Of a stretch of DNA of 5,965 nt, positions 1 to 5,952 are shown one piece after another; within the stretch, counting starts at the first letter, position 1, and every line of letters begins with the position of its first letter. The notes beneath the pieces were generated by a model. The model worked only from the letters and a program-made list of their open reading frames with translations, did not search any database and was not told where the DNA came from. Source of the DNA: an uncultured Aquabacterium sp. (GTDB lineage: Bacteria > Pseudomonadota > Gammaproteobacteria > Burkholderiales > Burkholderiaceae_C); assembly GCA_937923225.1 (NCBI GenBank), contig CALAKR010000430.1:1-5965 (forward strand), read 5' to 3'. Both the position numbers and the translations under genes were made by a program.

Positions 1-857
1 ACGGGGACCACCACGCCCACGGGGCACAAGGGGGCGCCCTTGATCAGCTCCTGCTGGGCCGTGGTGGCCAGCGAGGTCATGCGCCAGCTGGCCTGGAAGC
101 CCTGGCTGCCCACCTCGCGCTCAGCCGGCAGGAAGCGCCCGCCGAAGGAGGGGTGCGGCCACTCGGACTTGAGCGTCACCTCGGTGCTGTCGGCCACCGG
201 TGCGAAAGCCAGCGACTGCGTGCCGGCCAGCTCCAGCGCCAGCGAGACCCGCAAGGGGCCTGGCGCCGTCAGCATCGCCTCGGGCATCTGGGCGTGAAAG
301 CCCTTGCGCTGCACCGGATTGCCCGAGCCCGGGTTCACGGCTAGTGCCTCGCCCTGCACGGCCACACGCACGGTGCGGATGCCGCGCGCATCGCCCAGCA
401 CCATGGACACCACCGGCGCATCGCAACTGACCTGCCCGCCTGTGTGCTCGGGCACGGCCTGCAGCCCCTTGAGATCGGCCCACTGGGCATCCACTTTGGC
501 CGTCATCTCGTAGCCATTGACCTTGAACAGGCCACGGTAGCGGGGTGCCATGCGGGCGCCGCTGTCCACCTGCAGGGTCTGCGGCGCCTGCACCAAACGG
601 AGGTCACGCCGCTCGGTCAGCACCTTGAGCACGGGGCCTTCGCGCTGCTCGACCGGCCAGGTCTCCGTACAACGGCGCAGCAGCACCGGGCCCATCAGCA
701 CCTGGCTGGCGGCCAGGCTGTCGGCCACGTTCTGTTCGGCCTCGTCACGGCGCTCCTGGCGCTCCTCGACCACGCCGCGCACCGAGCCCAGCGCCACCAG
801 CAGCCCGGCCACCACCGCCCCCAGCGCGACGGACTTGCTCAACAAGGGAAATCTCAT
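1..857 (-). CDS. creD: CreD, cell-envelope integrity inner-membrane protein (3' end beyond the window)
   Basis: This is the N-terminal 285 residues of CreD, the main target of the CreBC two-component system. CreD is an inner-membrane protein whose loss or overproduction alters envelope properties in enterobacteria; its biochemical activity is not established. A single hydrophobic helix lies at about residues 9-29, followed by a charged segment (VVEERQERRDEAEQNV) and a large domain expected in the periplasm. Recalled matches to E. coli CreD include GDARGI (155-160), WPHPSF (233-238), FLPAERE (242-248) and GFQASW (253-258). E. coli CreD is about 450 aa, so the C-terminal membrane helices lie beyond position 1. 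No stop codon occurs before the edge. The ATG at 857 has a strong AGGAG site 6 nt upstream. Cys63 and Cys145 both fall in the presumed periplasmic part and could pair, which is speculation. The gene follows creC after 90 bp and carries its own CreB-type motif. Confidence 0.94.
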   Translation of the reverse strand, partial: MRFPLLSKSVALGAVVAGLLVALGSVRGVVEERQERRDEAEQNVADSLAASQVLMGPVLLRRCTETWPVEQREGPVLKVLTERRDLRLVQAPQTLQVDSGARMAPRYRGLFKVNGYEMTAKVDAQWADLKGLQAVPEHTGGQVSCDAPVVSMVLGDARGIRTVRVAVQGEALAVNPGSGNPVQRKGFHAQMPEAMLTAPGPLRVSLALELAGTQSLAFAPVADSTEVTLKSEWPHPSFGGRFLPAEREVGSQGFQASWRMTSLATTAQQELIKGAPLCPVGVVVP

Positions 858-863
858 CGTGTT

Positions 864-868
864 CTCCT
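864..868 (-). promoter_or_regulatory. Shine-Dalgarno site of creD
   Basis: On the coding strand AGGAG stands 6 nt before the creD ATG. It is clearer than anything seen before creB, creC or the methyltransferase. creD therefore appears set up for independent, efficient translation, whereas creC probably depends on coupling to creB. Confidence 0.75.
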
Positions 869-870
869 GT

Positions 871-887
871 GTGTTCCCATGAAACAC
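871..887 (-). repeat. Short inverted repeat in the creD leader
   Basis: Five-base arms GTGTT and AACAC are separated by 7 nt and lie just upstream of the creD ribosome binding site. They could form a weak hairpin in the creD leader RNA or be a coincidence. No function is assigned. Confidence 0.25.
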
Positions 888-894
888 GGCCAGT

Positions 895-906
895 GTCGGA
901 ACCGAC
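895..906. repeat. 12-bp dyad GTCGG-AA-CCGAC between the cre tag and the creD start
   Basis: Perfect 5-bp inverted arms are separated by two bases, midway between the CreB motif and the creD ribosome binding site. It could be a second operator half-site pair or a small RNA stem. It lacks a U-tract, so it is not an intrinsic terminator. The functional role is unknown. Confidence 0.3.
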
Positions 907-927
907 GGTGAGGTCTTGATGAGCTGT

Positions 928-943
928 GTGAAGCGAGGGTGAA
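928..943 (-). promoter_or_regulatory. CreB-binding site (cre tag), TTCAC-N6-TTCAC
   Basis: The coding strand reads TTCACCCTCGCTTCAC, a perfect match to the published cre/blr tag TTCAC-N6-TTCAC bound by E. coli CreB and its Aeromonas homologue BlrA. It is a direct repeat with an 11-bp period (one helical turn), as expected for tandem binding of an OmpR/PhoB-type winged-helix dimer. It starts 4 bp after the creC stop and ends 70 bp before the creD ATG, in the same orientation as creD. I could not identify a convincing -10 box downstream; CATCAA at 916-921 is a weak possibility. Role in creD activation is inferred from motif, position and the adjacent creB gene. Confidence 0.82.
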
Positions 944-947
944 GTGC

Positions 948-2447
948 TCAACGGGGGTTGGCGCAAGGCCCGCCCGCCGTGGCCAGGGGCCAACGCAGGG
1001 TGACGGCCAGGCCCGGCTCGGCCGGGGCCCAGGCCACCGTGCCACCGTGCAGCTGCATCACCTGCCGCACGATGGCCAGGCCCAGGCCCGAGCCCTTGCG
1101 CGGCGGCTCGCCCGCCTCGGCAGGGCGGGGCGTGGAATAGAAACGCTCGCCCAGCCGGGCCAGGGCGTAGTCGGGCACACCGAGGCCATGGTCACGCACC
1201 GTGAGCAGGGCCTGTGCGCCCTCGCACCGCACCATCAGGTCGATGCGGCCACCAGGAGCCGAGAACTCGATGGCGTTGTCCAGCAGGTTGCTCATGGCCA
1301 GCACCATCAGCTCGGGCTCGCCCAGCACGGGGGCGGTGTCACGCTGCTGCCACTGCAGGGTCAGCCCGCGTTGTTCGGCGCGGCCCCTGGCCTGTGCCAG
1401 GGCGGTGTCCAGGCTGTCGGCCACATCCACCACGGCCAGGTGTTCCAGGCGCCGGCGGTGCTCCAGCTTGGACAGCTCCAGCAAGCGCTCGACCAGGCGC
1501 TGCATGCGGGCGGCCTGCTCCTGCACCTGGGTGGCGAAGGCCTGGCGGTCGGCCGCGGGCAGGTCGTCGTGCAGCAGCTCGGCTGCGCCACCGATGGCGG
1601 CCAGCGGGCTTTTGAGCTCATGGGTGAGCGCGCGCACCATGTCCTCCACGTGCTCATGGCCCTCCAGCCGATCACGCATGGCCTCCATCGCGCGGGCCAG
1701 GTCGCCCAGTTCGCCCGACAGCACCGGCGCCTGCACACGCTCGCCCCCGCGCTGGCCCAGCTCTACATGCTGCGCGAAATGCCGCAGGCGCCGCACGGAC
1801 CACACGATCCACGCCGTGACCAGCACACCCACGCCCAGTGACAGGCCCATCAGCCACAGGCCCTTGACCAGGATCTCGCGCTCGGCCCGGTCGATGAACT
1901 TCTGCACCGTGCTCATGGGCTTGGCCACGGTCAGCACGCCGATGGTGTGCGTGCCCTGGCGGATGGGGGCGGCCACGTAGAGCACCGAGGGGCGGCCTTC
2001 CATCTCGACCTCGCGCGTGGCGCGCGCGCCGTACTGGCCCTTGAGGGTGAGCGCCACGTCGCGCCAGCGCGAATAATCCTGGCCCACGGCCACGCCACCG
2101 GGCCGCGCGCCGGTGTCCAGCACCACGCGGCCCTGCACATCGGTCACGTACACGCGGTAGTCCAGCGACTGCTTGCTCATGCCCCAGATGCGCGCATCCA
2201 CGGGCCGCTCGGCGTAATCGCGCACGCGCTGGGCAAAGGGGCTGGCTTCGAGCGTGCCGCCGGGTGGCATCGCCGCCAGATCATCTTCGACCAGCTCGGC
2301 CAGGATGTTGGCCGTGTCCACCAGCATGTCCTCCACCACCCGGGCCACGCTGGGCCGGATCTCGGCCGAGAACACGCGCAGCACGAAGAAGGCGGCGATG
2401 CCGGTGATCAGGAAGAAGCCCAGCAGCAGCCGCAGACCGAGCTTCAT
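948..2447 (-). CDS. creC: CreC, sensor histidine kinase
   Basis: Membrane-bound sensor kinase that autophosphorylates on a histidine and passes the phosphate to CreB. The protein has 499 aa, against about 474 in E. coli. Helix 1 spans about residues 4-24, a periplasmic sensor region about 25-193, helix 2 about 194-216, then a HAMP-like linker to about 266. The sensor contains VGQDYSRWRDV (121-131) and LKGQYGAR (135-142), almost the same as recalled E. coli CreC, which separates it from generic kinases. Kinase motifs are all present: H-box ALTHELKSP with His276, N-box SNLLDNA with Asn391, G1 DHGLG (419-423), F-box ERFYS (434-438) and G2 GSGLGL (452-457). The ATG overlaps the creB stop in ATGA and has no evident Shine-Dalgarno sequence, so translational coupling is likely. 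The TGA is 4 bp from the cre tag. The physiological signal is not evident from sequence. Confidence 0.96.
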   Translation of the reverse strand: MKLGLRLLLGFFLITGIAAFFVLRVFSAEIRPSVARVVEDMLVDTANILAELVEDDLAAMPPGGTLEASPFAQRVRDYAERPVDARIWGMSKQSLDYRVYVTDVQGRVVLDTGARPGGVAVGQDYSRWRDVALTLKGQYGARATREVEMEGRPSVLYVAAPIRQGTHTIGVLTVAKPMSTVQKFIDRAEREILVKGLWLMGLSLGVGVLVTAWIVWSVRRLRHFAQHVELGQRGGERVQAPVLSGELGDLARAMEAMRDRLEGHEHVEDMVRALTHELKSPLAAIGGAAELLHDDLPAADRQAFATQVQEQAARMQRLVERLLELSKLEHRRRLEHLAVVDVADSLDTALAQARGRAEQRGLTLQWQQRDTAPVLGEPELMVLAMSNLLDNAIEFSAPGGRIDLMVRCEGAQALLTVRDHGLGVPDYALARLGERFYSTPRPAEAGEPPRKGSGLGLAIVRQVMQLHGGTVAWAPAEPGLAVTLRWPLATAGGPCANPR

Positions 2448-3184
2448 GGCGCAGGCAGCCGGCTCAGGTCGATGGCGTAGCCCAGGCCACGGTGGGTGAC
2501 GATGAGCTCCACATCACCGCAGGCTTCGCGCAGCTTGGCGCGCAAGGTCTTGATGTGCGTGTCCACCGTGCGGTCGGTGCTGTCGGCATCCTGGCCCCAG
2601 ACGGTGTCCAGCAGGGCCTCGCGGCTCCAGATGCGGCCGGGCGTGCGCAGCAGGGCGTTGAGCAGGCCCAGCTCGAGGCGGGTCAGCGGCAGGGGCATGC
2701 CGGCATAGCTCACGCGCTGCGCGGCATCATCACAGTCGAAGCCCTGGGCGGGCGCGGCAACCGCCTGTGCGGGCGACAGCGCGGCCCGGCGCAGCAGCGA
2801 GCGCACGCGGGCGCACAGCTCACGGGGGCTGAAGGGCTTGGTGATGTAGTCGTCCGCGCCCAACTCCAGGCCCAGCACGCGGTCGAGCTCTTCGCCACGC
2901 GCGGTCAGCATCACGATGGGCAGGGCGCGGTTGTCGGCGGCGGCGCTGGCCTGCGCTGCATCACCGCGGCGCAGGTCGCGGCACAGGTCCAGTCCGCTGC
3001 CATCGGGCAGGCCCACGTCCATGATCGCGAGGGCATAGCCATGGCGGGGCTGCGCCAGCCTGGCGGCGGCCTCGCGCACCAGCAGCACGTGGTCGACGGC
3101 GAAGCCTTCGCGCGCCAGTGCATAAGCCACCGTCCGCGCGATGGCGGGATCGTCTTCCAGCAGCAGCAGGCGTTGGGCGCTCAT
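2444..3184 (-). CDS. creB: CreB, OmpR/PhoB-family response regulator
   Basis: Cytoplasmic DNA-binding response regulator, partner of CreC. The protein has 246 aa. The receiver domain (about 4-133) has the acidic pocket Glu10-Asp11-Asp12, phospho-acceptor Asp56 in MDVGLPD, switch Thr94 in MLTAR and Lys116 in TKPFSPRE. The winged-helix output domain (about 148-240) contains LTRLELGLL, GRIWSREALLDTVW and the recognition-helix segment DRTVDTHIKTLRAKLR (204-219), a stretch shared nearly word for word with recalled E. coli CreB. THRGLGYAI (230-238) forms the C-terminal hairpin. The receiver is about 10 residues longer than E. coli CreB before strand beta-4 (around residues 74-86, Ala-rich). The ATG lies 7 bp after the methyltransferase stop with only a weak ribosome site, and the TGA overlaps the creC ATG by 4 bp. 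The expected target is the TTCAC-N6-TTCAC motif before creD. Confidence 0.96.
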   Translation of the reverse strand: MSAQRLLLLEDDPAIARTVAYALAREGFAVDHVLLVREAAARLAQPRHGYALAIMDVGLPDGSGLDLCRDLRRGDAAQASAAADNRALPIVMLTARGEELDRVLGLELGADDYITKPFSPRELCARVRSLLRRAALSPAQAVAAPAQGFDCDDAAQRVSYAGMPLPLTRLELGLLNALLRTPGRIWSREALLDTVWGQDADSTDRTVDTHIKTLRAKLREACGDVELIVTHRGLGYAIDLSRLPAP

Positions 3185-3191
3185 GCGCGGA

Positions 3192-4433
3192 TCATGCCGC
3201 CAGACGCCCGTCGGCGATCAGCAGGCTTTCCAGCGCCTGCTCACGGATGCCGTAGAAGGCCTTGATCTCGCGGATCTGGGCCAGCACCTCGGCGTTGTCA
3301 CGCGGCTTGGCGCGCTTGACGGCCAGGATCATCTTGTTCTTGTTGGTGTGCTCCAGCGAGATGAACTCGAACACCTGCGTGTCGTAGCCCGCCGCGTCGA
3401 GCAGCAGGGCGCGCAGGCCATCGGTCAGCATCTCGGCCTCCTGGCCCAGGTGGATGCCATGCTGCAGGATGGGGCGCAGCGGATGCGGGCTCAGCAGCTG
3501 CGGGCGCACCTGCTTGTGGCAGCACGGCGAGCACAGGATGATCTCGGCCCCGGCGCGGATGCCCAGGTGGATGGCGTAGTCCGTGGCGATGTCGCAGGCG
3601 TGCAGCGCGATCATCACGTTCAGCGCGGCCGGGTGGTAATCGCGCACATCGCCTTGTTCGTAGGCCATGCCTTGCAGGCCCAGGCGCTCGATCACGCCGC
3701 CGCACAGGGCCACCAGGTCCTGACGCAGCTCCACACCCGTCACGCGGGCATCGACACCCCGGGTGTGGCGCAACCAGTCGTGCACCGCGAAGGTCAGGTA
3801 GCCCTTGCCGGAGCCGAAGTCGACCACGTTCACTTCACGGGCCTCGGCCAGAGGAGATGCGGCCAGCGCACCGGCCAGCACCTCGACGAACTTGTTGATC
3901 TGCTTCCACTTGCGCGACATGGCCGGCACCAGGCGGCCCTGCCCATCCGTCACGCCCAGCTCGCGCAGGAAGGGGCGCGAGAGTTCGAGGTAGCGGTGCT
4001 TTTCGCGGTTGTGTCCGCCCGGCAAGGCCTTGGCCTCGTCGGCCTCGGCATCTGCAGCGCCCGCCACCTTGCCCACCCGCACCGAGCCCTTGCCCTTCTT
4101 GCTGAAGGCCAGCTGCACCTCTTCAGCAGGCGTGTGCAGGTGCGCGTTGCGGAATCCCGCGGGGCCCAGCAGGCCTGGCAAGGTGGCCAAGGCCTCGTCC
4201 AGCGGCAGGTTCTTGGTGATGTCGCGGGTCTTGTAGCGCCACACCAGGCTCAGGTGGGACTGGCCGCGCAACTCGATCGTGCGGGCCAGCACGCGCTCGA
4301 GCTGTGGCTCATCACCGTGGTAGCTGGCCAGCATGAGCTTCTCGCAGCGCCCTTCAGTCAATGCGCGTGACAGCAGGCCCATGAAGCGTGTCAGGGCAGG
4401 GTCGGCTGAATCATGGGGGACAAGGGGAGACAT
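3192..4433 (-). CDS. Class I SAM-dependent methyltransferase (Methyltransf_32-like), substrate unknown
   Basis: Predicted cytoplasmic methyltransferase of 413 aa from the chosen start. The C-terminal half carries SAM-binding motif I, VVDFGSGKGYLT (203-214), an acidic end of strand beta-2 at GVELR (233-237), the signature ALHACDIATDYAI (276-288) and SPCCHKQ (302-308). This DFGSGKGYL / LHACDxATDxAI / PCC combination is typical, from memory, of the Methyltransf_32 group related to eukaryotic METTL25/RRNAD1 and GSTCD. Bacterial substrates are not known to me. The N-terminal 140 residues resemble nothing I can name, and a charged Ala/Glu linker (about 124-138) joins the halves. An upstream in-frame ATG at 4523 would add 30 residues (including SFFFSS), but that stretch encodes a terminator-like hairpin and is low in conserved features. 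The ATG at 4433 is preferred although neither has a clear ribosome site. The stop is 7 bp from creB, suggesting co-transcription with creBC. Confidence 0.85.
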   Translation of the reverse strand: MSPLVPHDSADPALTRFMGLLSRALTEGRCEKLMLASYHGDEPQLERVLARTIELRGQSHLSLVWRYKTRDITKNLPLDEALATLPGLLGPAGFRNAHLHTPAEEVQLAFSKKGKGSVRVGKVAGAADAEADEAKALPGGHNREKHRYLELSRPFLRELGVTDGQGRLVPAMSRKWKQINKFVEVLAGALAASPLAEAREVNVVDFGSGKGYLTFAVHDWLRHTRGVDARVTGVELRQDLVALCGGVIERLGLQGMAYEQGDVRDYHPAALNVMIALHACDIATDYAIHLGIRAGAEIILCSPCCHKQVRPQLLSPHPLRPILQHGIHLGQEAEMLTDGLRALLLDAAGYDTQVFEFISLEHTNKNKMILAVKRAKPRDNAEVLAQIREIKAFYGIREQALESLLIADGRLAA

Positions 4434-4470
4434 CACGGCGAACACACTGACGGCATTGCTGCCCAAACAT

Positions 4471-4503
4471 GGTGAGGAGAAGAAGAAGGAAGGCACGCCT
4501 TCC
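4471..4503 (-). terminator. Terminator-like hairpin with pyrimidine-rich tail after the metallo-hydrolase gene
   Basis: On the coding strand GGAAGGC-GT-GCCTTCC forms a perfect inverted repeat (4488-4503; realistically a 6-bp stem with a CGTG loop). It is followed at once by TTCTTCTTCTCC (down to about 4476), a pyrimidine run with only some T residues. It starts 47 bp after the stop of the metallo-hydrolase gene and lies before the preferred start of the methyltransferase gene. It may separate the two transcription units, but the interrupted T-tract makes it a weak intrinsic terminator candidate. Confidence 0.4.
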
Positions 4504-4550
4504 AAGCCGACATTGTCCGCCACTGGGCTGCCACGCGTGCTGCGCCAGCC

Positions 4551-5462
4551 TCAGCTGGCCACCAGGGCCTCGTCCTCCAAGCGTGCGGCGCCTACGCGCA
4601 CCAACTGGTTGATCACCCAGTCGGTCAACGGTTCAGTGTCATCGCCGATCACGGCCCGGATGCCACGCTGCGTCAGCAGATGGCGCTCGATCAAGGTCTG
4701 CACCTCCGCACGCGGCATGCGCCGCCGGTCCAGCAGCTTGAAGGCCACCAGGCCCTTGAGCGCGTTGTCCACATTGCGCTTCGGATCCTCGGCCAGCCAG
4801 CGGATGCGGGCATGCGCGATCGCCAAGGCATCCTCCACCTCGGTGAAGGGCGCACCATGACCCGGAATCACCACGCGCGGCGCCAGTTGCGAGATCAAAT
4901 CCAGCGTGGCCTGCTGCTCGGCAAAACCCGATTCGCCCGCCAGTTCCGGAAAGATCACCCCGAACCCATTGCGCCACAGGGCATCCGCCGAGATCAGCAC
5001 GCCTTCGTGCGGATTCCACAGCATCACCATGTCGGCATCGTGCCCGCCGGCGGGCAGCACATCCCACTCCTGGCCGCCCAGTTCGATGCGGCTGCCGATG
5101 GCGAGCACCTCGTCGTAGGTGAAGCGCTCGCACTCCTGACCTGAGGGGGTGTAGCTCAGGCGCTCCTCGTCCCAGGCATCGACCGCCTCGCGCAGGCCCG
5201 GCGGGATGACAACGCGGCAGCCATGGCGGCGCTGCAGCCGTGCGTTGCCGCCGGCGTGGTCAGAGTGCAGGTGGGTGTTGACGATGCGGGCCAGGGGGCG
5301 CCCGCCCAGGGCCTTGTCCAGCAGGCGCTCGGTGGCATCGCCGTGGGAGACGTAGCCGGTGTCGACCACCGTGGGCACGTCCGCCTGGGCGAAGACGATG
5401 TTGTTGGACGACAGCCAGCCCCGTTCCAGAACCTGGATGTGGGCAGGGAGAAATGCATGCAT
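4551..5462 (-). CDS. MBL-fold metallo-hydrolase
   Basis: Predicted cytoplasmic zinc hydrolase of 303 aa in the metallo-beta-lactamase superfamily, substrate not determinable. The metal ligands are complete: His64, His66, Asp68 and His69 in NTHLHSDHAGG, His141 in AGGHDADM, Asp160 in ISADALW and His202 in IPGHGAP. These are the seven residues of a binuclear site as in glyoxalase II-like enzymes. The N-terminal ERGWLSSNN and DTGYVSHG segments are typical of a group of betaproteobacterial MBL hydrolases. About 80 residues after the last ligand form a helical C-terminal domain like the winged-helix tails of LACTB2-type proteins. The frame extends to a TTG at 5483, but the ATG at 5462 (MHAFLPAHIQ) gives the more usual N-terminus; neither has a strong ribosome site. 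No signal peptide is seen, so a periplasmic beta-lactamase is unlikely. It follows the small gene by 107 bp and is separated from the methyltransferase by 117 bp containing a hairpin. Confidence 0.89.
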   Translation of the reverse strand: MHAFLPAHIQVLERGWLSSNNIVFAQADVPTVVDTGYVSHGDATERLLDKALGGRPLARIVNTHLHSDHAGGNARLQRRHGCRVVIPPGLREAVDAWDEERLSYTPSGQECERFTYDEVLAIGSRIELGGQEWDVLPAGGHDADMVMLWNPHEGVLISADALWRNGFGVIFPELAGESGFAEQQATLDLISQLAPRVVIPGHGAPFTEVEDALAIAHARIRWLAEDPKRNVDNALKGLVAFKLLDRRRMPRAEVQTLIERHLLTQRGIRAVIGDDTEPLTDWVINQLVRVGAARLEDEALVAS

Positions 5463-5525
5463 GGCCGATAGGTACCGCGTCAAAGCTCATTGGGAGCATA
5501 CGGCAGACCGGCACCCGGCGCATGC

Positions 5526-5552
5526 CAGGCCCGCCACAGCCGGGCAGGCCTG
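5526..5552. repeat. GC-rich imperfect inverted repeat between the small gene and the hydrolase gene
   Basis: GCCCG and CGGGC (5529-5545, 7-nt loop) form a short stem that can be lengthened by CAGG/CCTG across a 4-nt bulge. It overlaps a 10-bp palindrome GCAGGCCTGC (5544-5553). It lies 17 bp after the stop of the 93-aa gene. No T-run follows on either strand, so it may slow transcription or be an RNA stem but is not a standard terminator. Confidence 0.3.
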
Positions 5553-5569
5553 CAAGGTAGGTTCAGCGC

Positions 5570-5851
5570 TCAGGCGTGGCGCTTGGCGGCGGCACGGCGG
5601 GGCGCCTTGGCGCCACCGTGCAGTTGCTCCCAGTAACCCACGGCCTTGCCCACCCATTCCTGGTAGTGGGGATCCTGCGGCGAGTAGAACGGGATGCCCC
5701 GGGCTGCGAAGTCATTGAAGGCCTTGACCACGGCCGTGGCGGTGGCCTTGTCGGCCTCGACTTCCACGGCGTGCAGCGCCAGCACACGCTTCATGGCCTC
5801 GGGGGCCATCAGCTTGGCATGCAGATCCTGGGAAGAAGCAATGGTCGTCAT
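5570..5851 (-). CDS. Small hypothetical protein, 93 aa
   Basis: I do not recognise this protein. It is soluble-looking, with no signal peptide or membrane segment. Residues 7-50 look helical (SQDLHAKLMAPEAMKRVLAL, then VEVEADKATATAVVKAFNDF), followed by an aromatic-rich stretch (IPFYSPQDPHYQEWVGKAVG, 53-72) with a conserved-looking YWEQLHGG at 73-80. It ends in a basic Ala/Arg/Lys tail, KAPRRAAAKRHA, of the kind that binds nucleic acid or is simply disordered. The ATG at 5851 is chosen because GGAG stands 8 nt upstream; the frame continues upstream to a TTG at 5908 that lacks such support. Codon use is GC-rich at third positions, like its neighbours, which argues for a real gene. It is followed 107 bp later by the metallo-hydrolase gene on the same strand; no shared function is evident. 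Confidence 0.65.
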   Translation of the reverse strand: MTTIASSQDLHAKLMAPEAMKRVLALHAVEVEADKATATAVVKAFNDFAARGIPFYSPQDPHYQEWVGKAVGYWEQLHGGAKAPRRAAAKRHA

Positions 5852-5859
5852 CGCGCTAG

Positions 5860-5863
5860 CTCC
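5860..5863 (-). promoter_or_regulatory. Shine-Dalgarno site that decides the start of the 93-aa gene
   Basis: GGAG on the coding strand, in the context ACGGAGCTAGCGCG, sits 8 nt before the ATG at 5851. This favours the short form over the upstream TTG at 5908. Confidence 0.55.
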
Positions 5864-5877
5864 GTCAATCATCAGCA

Positions 5878-5895
5878 ACAGGGACACGCCCCTGT
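5878..5895. repeat. Inverted repeat ACAGGG-N6-CCCTGT upstream of the 93-aa gene
   Basis: Perfect 6-bp arms with a 6-nt spacer are centred about 35 bp upstream of the ATG at 5851. The shape fits either a dimeric repressor operator or a small leader hairpin. No clear -35/-10 pair was recognised around it, so the role is undecided. Confidence 0.35.
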
Positions 5896-5952
5896 CTTCG
5901 GAGATCAACGCGGCGGATTGAGTCGTGGATGACCGCAGCGAGTGGCAAAACC

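Noticed and set aside
939..1841. Plus-strand open frame (300 codons) antisense to creC
   Set aside because: It is low-complexity His/Gln/Gly-rich and lies opposite intact kinase motifs. It is explained by codon bias on the complementary strand.
3829..3838. TTCACTTCAC, resembling a cre tag
   Set aside because: The two TTCAC units abut with no 6-bp spacer, so the 11-bp period is lost, and the sequence lies inside the methyltransferase coding region.
3141..4370. Long plus-strand open frame (409 codons) antisense to the methyltransferase and part of the creB start
   Set aside because: Its translation is rich in His, Gln, Arg, Ala and Gly without motifs, the usual mirror of a GC-rich gene on the opposite strand. 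The minus strand carries clear SAM-binding motifs.
4551..5462. Interpretation of the MBL-fold protein as a beta-lactamase controlled by CreBC
   Set aside because: CreB homologues control beta-lactamases in Aeromonas, but this protein has no signal peptide, resembles glyoxalase II-like hydrolases, and no cre tag is visible before it.
5463..5483. Upstream TTG start for the metallo-hydrolase
   Set aside because: It adds only seven residues (MTRYLSA), has no ribosome site, and the ATG at 5462 gives the usual N-terminus of the family.
5529..5545. GCCCG/CGGGC hairpin as an intrinsic terminator
   Set aside because: The stem is short and no T-run follows on either strand; it is kept only as a repeat.
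5852..5908. Upstream TTG extension of the 93-aa protein (MISEDRGVSLLL...)
   Set aside because: A TTG without a ribosome site is weaker than the ATG preceded by GGAG, and the added segment overlaps the ACAGGG/CCCTGT dyad.
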